Below the pieces are notes generated by a model. The model made no database searches. It was not told the origin of the DNA and saw only the letters and a list, made by a program, of their open reading frames with translations. A stretch of 64,000 bases of DNA from assembly GCF_001458595.1 (NCBI RefSeq), contig NZ_LN890328.1, positions 2,667,288 to 2,731,287 on the forward strand, read 5' to 3'. This document shows, piece by piece, positions 58,369-64,000 of this stretch; positions within the stretch are counted from its first letter, which is position 1; each line of letters starts with the position of its first letter. Origin of the DNA: Clostridium neonatale. Lineage in GTDB: Bacteria; Bacillota; Clostridia; Clostridiales; Clostridiaceae. A program made the position numbers and the translations under genes.

Positions 58369-60786
58369 ATGAAAAGTTTCAGTAAAAAATTTTTCATCCT
58401 AATATTTACTTTACTTTATACAATTACTTTTATACCTTATCCAGCACAAGCTTCTACTTCTAAAGATATCCATATTATTCAGGACTCTGAATCAATCTCA
58501 GACTTACCACAACATTTTCGTAAAACTAATAATATAAACGATATAGCTAAACTAAAATCTCTAAATTTAATTGGTATGGATAAACTAAATATTTCAGGAA
58601 GCGGACAATTTACTGAATTTAATCTTCCATTAATACAAAAAGAAATAGGTAATGACTTTTCTATAATTGATGTAGATTTGAGAGAGGAATCTCATGGATT
58701 CATAAATGGTATTGCTATTAGCTTTGCTAACTCAAAAAATAATGCTAATAAAGGATTAAGCTATGACGATATTATTGCTACAGAAAATAAAAATTTAAGT
58801 TCTATAAAGATTAATGAGCCATTAACTATTTTCAATACTAATAAAACAATTACTCCAATTAGGGTAGAAAATGAGAATCAGCTTGTTACAAATAAAAATA
58901 TCTCATACCTAAGAATTCCTGTAACAGATGGGGAGTTACCTAATGATGATATGGTTAAATATTTTGTTGATTTTGTTAACAATCAGCCTGAAAATACCTG
59001 GCTGCATTTCCACTGCAAAGCTGGTGTAGGAAGAACTACAACATTTATGATAATGTATGACATAATTAAAAATTGTAATCAAGTAAATTTAAATGATATT
59101 ATTGCACGTCAAGTTCTACTATCTAGAATTCGATCTAGAAATGCTGTAGACTTTTTTATAGGCAAAAGATATAAATTTCTTAAAGATTTTTATAATGACT
59201 GCAAAAATAATTGTTTAGAAACATGTTCTCTAAATATGACTAATGATTGCATTAATCCAATTAATGAAAATAGTGATATTTATATAAAAAATTCTATAAT
59301 TCCAAAAACACTTTATATAATTGATGAAAATAATATGACTAAAGCTGAGCAAACTATGATATCAACACTCCAGGGACTTATTGCTTCAAAAACTGACACG
59401 CAGATTTATGTTTTGACTTCCAGCGAACCGGACTATAAAATCTGGCTTAATGATTTGAAAAATGATTATAAAATTAAATATAAAATAATAAAAAATCCTT
59501 GGAAATTAGTAATGAAATTTAAATCTTACGTTAATGGTTATGTATTATATAGTACTTCAAACCCATCTTCAATTAATAATGCTTGCACACTTGCTTCTTT
59601 AGAAGACTCCCTTGCTATTGATGAGTCTATAGAATTGATCTTAAATAATCATGGAATTAATAACTTAGTTAAAGATTGCAGAGATACAGATAAATATTGG
59701 GCCTACAACACTCTTTGGAATTCTGGATTAAATCACTCCACAGTAATAGAATTATCGCCAGACAAATATGTCCCTTTAAGAGATTATGCAATGATATCTA
59801 AATCTTTAATTTTCTATGAAGATGATGTAACTGATTATGATTTAAGAGAAAAAATATTTAGTTCAATGGATGATAATGGACATATTCTAGGCTGGGGGCC
59901 TGATGAACATGGTAATGTTTCACTTGCTTCAAAATATGGCGTAAATATGGTTGCTTCCGATTGGTCTTATAATCTTTCTGTTTTAAGCTCTTTTCCACTT
60001 AAATCTCAAACACAAAAGGCTAAAGCAGATATTGAAAAAGATGGTTTTCATTATGTAACATTCATTATGTCTGATGGAGATAATGCACAATGGCTTCTTG
60101 GAAGTAATTATAATAATAAAAATTGGTTTGGTTCTCCATATAGAGGCAGATTCAATTTAGGATGGTCTCTAAATCCTTCTCTATATTATCTAGCTCCTAC
60201 TGTTTTTAATAAATACTATGAAAATGCATCATCTAAAGAATATAATGATAATTTTGTAGTTGCTCCTTCTGGGAATGGCTATATATACCCAAGTAAATTT
60301 CCATCTGATGAACTAGATAATTATACTAAAATACTAAACGATTATATGGCAAAAGTTGATCAACATAATGTATTGATCCTTGATGATGAAGCCTTTTATA
60401 GAAAAGATTTGTGGGATAAGTACACATCTCATACTAATATAGAAGGCCTTCTTTATCTTAATTATGATAAAAACAACAGTTATGAAGGTAAAATAATATG
60501 GTCAAATAATAAACCAGTAGTTTCTTGTAGGGATTTACTTTGGTCCGGATTAGAAGATGAAAATCAGCTTATTTCTAATATAAATAATCGAATTAACTCT
60601 GGGTATACTAGCATAAATGATCCTAATTCTTATACATTTGTTTATGTTCATATTTGGAGTAATACTATGGATAATGTTTATGATGTAGTTAATAAGCTAA
60701 ATAAAAATCCAAAGGTAAAAATCGTAACTCCTGATAATTTTATGAGATTAATTCAAATGAACTTGGCTGAAAGCCAGCCTTTCTAA
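58369..60786 (+). CDS. Secreted PTP-like phytase fused to a GxGYxYP domain
   Basis: An 805-residue exported protein; signal peptide cut after AQA near residue 28. Domain 1 (about 40-290) is a cysteine-dependent PTP-like inositol-polyphosphate phosphatase: general-acid Asp in RIPVTDGE (D187) and P-loop HCKAGVGRT with nucleophile C216 and R222. Domain 2 (about 310-800) has the GxGYxYP signature (APSGNGYIYP near 631-640), a domain mostly found alone in secreted putative glycoside-acting proteins. MSDGDNAQW is another motif of it. Single gene with AGGAGG RBS; no catalytic assignment is possible for domain 2. Likely extracellular phytate/inositol-phosphate hydrolysis. Confidence 0.88.
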   Translation: MKSFSKKFFILIFTLLYTITFIPYPAQASTSKDIHIIQDSESISDLPQHFRKTNNINDIAKLKSLNLIGMDKLNISGSGQFTEFNLPLIQKEIGNDFSIIDVDLREESHGFINGIAISFANSKNNANKGLSYDDIIATENKNLSSIKINEPLTIFNTNKTITPIRVENENQLVTNKNISYLRIPVTDGELPNDDMVKYFVDFVNNQPENTWLHFHCKAGVGRTTTFMIMYDIIKNCNQVNLNDIIARQVLLSRIRSRNAVDFFIGKRYKFLKDFYNDCKNNCLETCSLNMTNDCINPINENSDIYIKNSIIPKTLYIIDENNMTKAEQTMISTLQGLIASKTDTQIYVLTSSEPDYKIWLNDLKNDYKIKYKIIKNPWKLVMKFKSYVNGYVLYSTSNPSSINNACTLASLEDSLAIDESIELILNNHGINNLVKDCRDTDKYWAYNTLWNSGLNHSTVIELSPDKYVPLRDYAMISKSLIFYEDDVTDYDLREKIFSSMDDNGHILGWGPDEHGNVSLASKYGVNMVASDWSYNLSVLSSFPLKSQTQKAKADIEKDGFHYVTFIMSDGDNAQWLLGSNYNNKNWFGSPYRGRFNLGWSLNPSLYYLAPTVFNKYYENASSKEYNDNFVVAPSGNGYIYPSKFPSDELDNYTKILNDYMAKVDQHNVLILDDEAFYRKDLWDKYTSHTNIEGLLYLNYDKNNSYEGKIIWSNNKPVVSCRDLLWSGLEDENQLISNINNRINSGYTSINDPNSYTFVYVHIWSNTMDNVYDVVNKLNKNPKVKIVTPDNFMRLIQMNLAESQPF

Positions 60787-61046
60787 ATATAATACTAATA
60801 CTTAAACATATTAGAACTTGAACTGTAAGCAACTTATCAAGAACATTATCAATATCTAATCCTAAATATCTAAATTTTACTTTTTGCAACTTACCAACAT
60901 ACTTTAATAAATCTATATTCAAATTCATCACTGCAATTATTTATCTTAATGCTTGAATTTCCTTTTTATATTCACATAATATCTAAATCAAATCATCTGA
61001 AGGGAGGATATTCCTATAGAATATATTTTATCAGGAATTTACTTGA

Positions 61047-62096
61047 TTACTTATTCAAAATTTCACAGCTCTTTCTTTCAACTAAAGTAACTGGTATTAC
61101 ATAATTAGCTGAAAATTTCACATCTTTTTCTATAGATGTAATAATCGACTTTGTTGCTATATCTGCCATTTCTACTAACTCCATTTTTATTGAAGTAAGT
61201 GGTGGGTTAAAATATTTTGATGCCTCAATATCATCAAATCCTATAACAGAAATATCCTCTGGCACTTTGAGTCCTTCTTCTCTTATGGCCTTGACTGCAC
61301 CAAATGCTATTTTGTCATTACTAGCGAAAATAGCTGTAAACTTAATGTTTCTACTTAATAATTTCTTAGTAGCATCATATCCACCTTTTTCAACAAATTC
61401 ACTATTTATGATTAAGTTCTTATTCACTTTTATTCTAGAATCTTCTAGTGCCTTTTTATATCCTCTAATTCTGTCATTGGAAGAAAATTTAGCTGTACCT
61501 CCTGTGATATGTGCTATTTGTGTATGATTCATATCTATAAGATATTTTGTAGCATTATAGGCACCATTGTAGTTGTCAGCATTTACTATCATGCACTTGT
61601 TGTATACAGCATCATCAGGTTTAATTGACTGATCAACTAATACAACCTTATAACCTCTATAAATTATTGTTTTTATTGATTCATCATCATCATTCTGCCC
61701 TATGAAAATACCTCCGGAAATAGTCTTGTTATAAAAACACTCTTTAATTTTCTCGTAACCTTCAACAGTATGTATTATATGAACAAGAACTGTATATCCC
61801 ATTTCACTGGCAGTTTCTATTACTGAACTAGTAAATTCTAAATAATATGGACTTTTTGTAATTCTACTTTTAAGCCCATCTTCTTTATGTACCAAATCTA
61901 TAATAAATAAACCGATGACTCTGTTTTTACTTCCAGCAAGCATTCTTGCTGAAGCATGTGGTACATAATCATATTCCTTAATCACCTTTAAGACTTTTTC
62001 TCTTGTTTCTTCCGGAACATTTGAATAATTATTTATAACTCTAGATACAGTACTACGTGATACTCCTGCAAGTTTTGCAATTTCACTGCTATTCAT
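61047..62096 (-). CDS. LacI-family transcriptional regulator
   Basis: A 349-residue repressor. HTH at 3-23 (SSEIAKLAGVSRSTVSRVIN) with the hinge-helix segment ARMLAGSKNRVIGL after it, then a periplasmic-binding-type effector domain (about 60-345; AIFASNDKIAFGAVKAI, GFDDIEASKYFNPPLTSI). It is the last gene downstream of the PTS genes on the same strand, so probably controls the lactose/cellobiose-type PTS operon. Effector sugar unknown. Confidence 0.92.
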   Translation of the reverse strand: MNSSEIAKLAGVSRSTVSRVINNYSNVPEETREKVLKVIKEYDYVPHASARMLAGSKNRVIGLFIIDLVHKEDGLKSRITKSPYYLEFTSSVIETASEMGYTVLVHIIHTVEGYEKIKECFYNKTISGGIFIGQNDDDESIKTIIYRGYKVVLVDQSIKPDDAVYNKCMIVNADNYNGAYNATKYLIDMNHTQIAHITGGTAKFSSNDRIRGYKKALEDSRIKVNKNLIINSEFVEKGGYDATKKLLSRNIKFTAIFASNDKIAFGAVKAIREEGLKVPEDISVIGFDDIEASKYFNPPLTSIKMELVEMADIATKSIITSIEKDVKFSANYVIPVTLVERKSCEILNK

Positions 62097-62199
62097 AAAA
62101 ACTTATCCCCCTATTACTCATAAACTCGTGTTTCTACTATAATACTATATTATCTACTTTTGTTTTTCAATATTTTTATTATTTATAAACATAAAGAAT

Positions 62200-62241
62200 T
62201 ACCTATATTCTAAACACTTTTTCTGCATTTATATATAGGTA
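62200..62241 (-). terminator. Hairpin between PTS IIA and the LacI gene
   Basis: TACCTATAT (62200-62208) pairs with ATATAGGTA (62233-62241) around a 24-nt loop. On the minus strand the 3' flank is T-poor (AATTCTTTATG), so it may attenuate rather than fully stop transcription into the regulator gene. Confidence 0.4.
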
Positions 62242-62269
62242 TCCTTATAAATATATTTATTTATTTAAC

Positions 62270-62605
62270 TTATTTATCATTTAACTGCTTGAACATTTCT
62301 ATCATTTCTTCAATTAATGATTTAATTGTCTCAGCTGCCATCATTTGATCTTCTGCATGCATTATTATTAATGAAAATTCAACTTTTTCTCCAGCTGCTT
62401 CTTTTTGTATCAATGAAGTATGTGCATGATGTCCTTTTACAAGACATTCAGATGCTTCATTCATCTTCTTTTCTGCTTCATCATACTTTCCTTCTCTGAC
62501 ATCTCTTAATGCCTCAACAGCTAATGATTTTGCCATTCCAACATTACTAATTATATCAAAAGCTATTAATTCAATTCCTTCCATTTGTAAATCTCCTCTT
62601 CTCAA
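62270..62605 (-). CDS. PTS lactose/cellobiose-specific IIA component
   Basis: A 111-residue trimeric helical IIA protein. The phosphorylation site region GHHAHTSLIQKEA (active His in the middle) and the C-terminal LLIMHAEDQMM-like segment (IIMHAEDQMMAAETIKSLI) are family signatures. It accepts phosphate from HPr and passes it to a IIB protein that is not in the window. Close behind the IIC gene. Confidence 0.93.
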   Translation of the reverse strand: MRRGDLQMEGIELIAFDIISNVGMAKSLAVEALRDVREGKYDEAEKKMNEASECLVKGHHAHTSLIQKEAAGEKVEFSLIIMHAEDQMMAAETIKSLIEEMIEMFKQLNDK

Positions 62606-62676
62606 TCCATAAACTTTTTAATTTATTATCCTGATGCAATAAAATTCTTTAACATACTCCATCAGCAGTTATATTA

Positions 62677-64000
62677 TTAGATTGATTCTGCTATTTCATT
62701 TTCTGCTTCAACAATTGCAGCTTTATTTGCTGCTATTACAAAAGGTGCATATATTAATACACTCACTGCAAGACATATGAATCCTACAATTAATGCTGTG
62801 ATATTTCCGCCTGTTCCTAAGAAAGGCATTAATGGTCCTGGAGTTGTCCAAGGAATACCAATTACTACTGGTGGCATAATCTTAAGAACCATAACTGCTA
62901 TATAACCAATCATTATATTTACAATTGGTGTTAATATAAATGGAATTATATAAATTGGATTTAAAACTATTGGTAAACCGAATATAACCATTTCATTTAT
63001 ATTGAATATTCCTGGTGCTAAAGAAAGTTTAGCTATACTCTTTGATTCCTTTGTTTTACAGAATATTAACATAGCTATAATTAAACCTAATGTACATCCT
63101 GAACCTCCATATTCAGAGAAAGCACTTGCTAAACCACTGTATGTTATTGGATAAGGAGCCCCCCATGCAGTAGCGTGATTAGCAACGTATAAAAGGTTTG
63201 CATTACCTGCTTCTGAGAACATAGTATCTCTTATTGCTGCTATAGTATTTGGTCCATGTATCCCCATAACCCAAAGTGATTGAGATAAGAATGATAATAT
63301 AAGTACTGAGAATATGCTTTGACTCATTTTAGTTAATGGAGTTTGGATTATGTTGTAGATTAATTCATGTAATCCACCTGGCGCAACCATCTTAACAAAG
63401 TAGTTAATAACTGAGAAGAATATAGTTGTAATAATAATTGGTAGCAATACCTTGAATGATCTTGCAACTGCTGGTGGTACTTGTTCTGGCATTTTAATTT
63501 CTAATTTATCAGAATTTGATAATCTAGACATTAATTCACCAACTAATAAGCCAACTAAGATTGCTACAAATAATCCCTGAGCACCTGTATATCTAGTTGT
63601 AAGATAATTTACGCCTTCATTGCTAAAATAATCAGGATAGATTATAAAGTAAACAGAAATTCCTGTTAATCCGGTCAATAAATCATCACCCTTAAGTGAT
63701 TTTGCAAGGTTTCTGGCTATTAAAAATACTATTAGTATTGAGAAAATATCAGCTGAACCTTTAACAACTGGAGCAAATACAGACTGGAATTTAACTATGC
63801 CAGGACATATTTTGCCAAATTGTAATATTTTAAACATAAATCCATCTGCTGATAAGAAAACATTATTAAGTAATACCATTAAAGATCCTGCCATAGTTAA
63901 TGGGAATGATAATATAAAGGCATCTCTTACTGCGCATACATGTCTCTGTGCATTTAATTTTGACGCTATAGGTACTAATATTTTTTCAATAGAACCTTGA
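62677..64000 (-). CDS. PTS lactose/cellobiose-specific IIC component (5' end outside window)
   Basis: An internal ATG at 63894 gives 405 residues, but the frame stays open to the right edge, and the upstream residues SIEKILVPIASKLNAQRHV and AVRDAFILSFPLTM are the usual N-terminus of this family. The true start is therefore just beyond 64000. Eight to ten membrane spans; sugar-binding part GIPWTTPGPLMPFLGTGG, plus IHGPNTIAAIRD and NINEMVIFGLPIVLNP are typical. Forms the channel with separate IIA and IIB proteins. Cargo a beta-glucoside such as cellobiose, or lactose/chitobiose. Confidence 0.92.
   Translation of the reverse strand, partial: QGSIEKILVPIASKLNAQRHVCAVRDAFILSFPLTMAGSLMVLLNNVFLSADGFMFKILQFGKICPGIVKFQSVFAPVVKGSADIFSILIVFLIARNLAKSLKGDDLLTGLTGISVYFIIYPDYFSNEGVNYLTTRYTGAQGLFVAILVGLLVGELMSRLSNSDKLEIKMPEQVPPAVARSFKVLLPIIITTIFFSVINYFVKMVAPGGLHELIYNIIQTPLTKMSQSIFSVLILSFLSQSLWVMGIHGPNTIAAIRDTMFSEAGNANLLYVANHATAWGAPYPITYSGLASAFSEYGGSGCTLGLIIAMLIFCKTKESKSIAKLSLAPGIFNINEMVIFGLPIVLNPIYIIPFILTPIVNIMIGYIAVMVLKIMPPVVIGIPWTTPGPLMPFLGTGGNITALIVGFICLAVSVLIYAPFVIAANKAAIVEAENEIAESI

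Noticed and set aside
60740..60931. 63-codon minus-strand ORF
   Set aside because: It overlaps the end of the phytase gene, lacks an RBS, and has no recognisable motif.

Overview
The window reads as chromosomal DNA of a low-GC, Gram-positive anaerobe, most likely a Clostridium of the C. beijerinckii/butyricum type. The reasons are the strong A+T bias, purine-rich ribosome binding sites, intrinsic terminators with T-runs, several PTS and YesMN-type systems, a short clostridial-type ThiC, and a PTS/antiterminator pair like the clostridial GlcNAc system. There are no rRNA or tRNA genes, no CRISPR array, no prophage and no recognisable insertion sequence with a transposase.

Layout. 1-583 is the start of a secreted cell-wall-binding protein that runs off the left edge. 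1-5.3 kb holds a PHP phosphoesterase, RecQ, an ECF S-component with a DUF4430 partner, and a decayed membrane gene. 5.3-5.7 kb is a large inverted-repeat element. 5.7-10.6 kb is a thiamin operon (thiW-thiD-thiC-thiM-thiE, minus strand) behind a TPP riboswitch and terminator. 10.6-12.3 kb is a two-subunit L-serine dehydratase. 12.6-15.2 kb is a GlcNAc/glucose-type PTS IICB with its BglG-type antiterminator and RNA target. 15.6-18.6 kb holds a nucleoside-kinase-like protein and a YetF/DUF4363 pair. 18.6-28.3 kb is the complete arginine cluster argG-H-C-J-B-D-F with ARG-box-like operators. 28.6-35 kb is a mixed region: aldo/keto reductase, 2-hydroxyacid dehydrogenase, nucleoid-associated protein, CYTH protein and a permease. 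35.2-45.8 kb is a sugar regulon: ABC importer, YesM/YesN two-component system, GH127 beta-L-arabinofuranosidase-like enzyme and AraC regulator. 46.8-57.9 kb is an aromatic amino-acid operon transcribed leftward (aroF-aroB-aroA-aroC-pheA-aroE-aroK-aroQ-aroF-tyrA). 58.4-60.8 kb encodes a secreted PTP-like phytase fused to a GxGYxYP domain. 61-64 kb is a LacI/lactose-cellobiose PTS operon cut by the right edge.

Three observations stand out. (1) The first gene of the aromatic operon has a transcription-attenuation leader: a near-perfect promoter, a 44-codon leader peptide whose central 21 residues include 7 Phe, 4 Tyr and 1 Trp, a 13-bp terminator with a T-run, and an 8-nt perfect antiterminator complement at the end of the leader ORF. 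(2) A family of two-hairpin elements of about 70 nt occurs in four full copies. The hairpin stems change sequence but keep pairing, while the flanks, an A/A mismatch and (in three copies) a 9-nt loop stay conserved. One copy sits inside a 355-bp inverted repeat, and another supplies the stop codon of a DAHP synthase gene. (3) Long spacers inside both the arg and aro operons are filled by 7-nt-periodic inverted repeats. In one of them these bracket two tandem 130-bp units that also have covarying hairpins.

How the genes work together: the arg and aro clusters make arginine and the three aromatic amino acids de novo, thi makes thiamin through ThiC and also salvages thiazole (ThiM and probably ThiW), and the sugar systems import oligosaccharides, amino sugars and beta-glucosides. 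Starts were chosen by ribosome binding site and family alignment from memory; no database search was possible.
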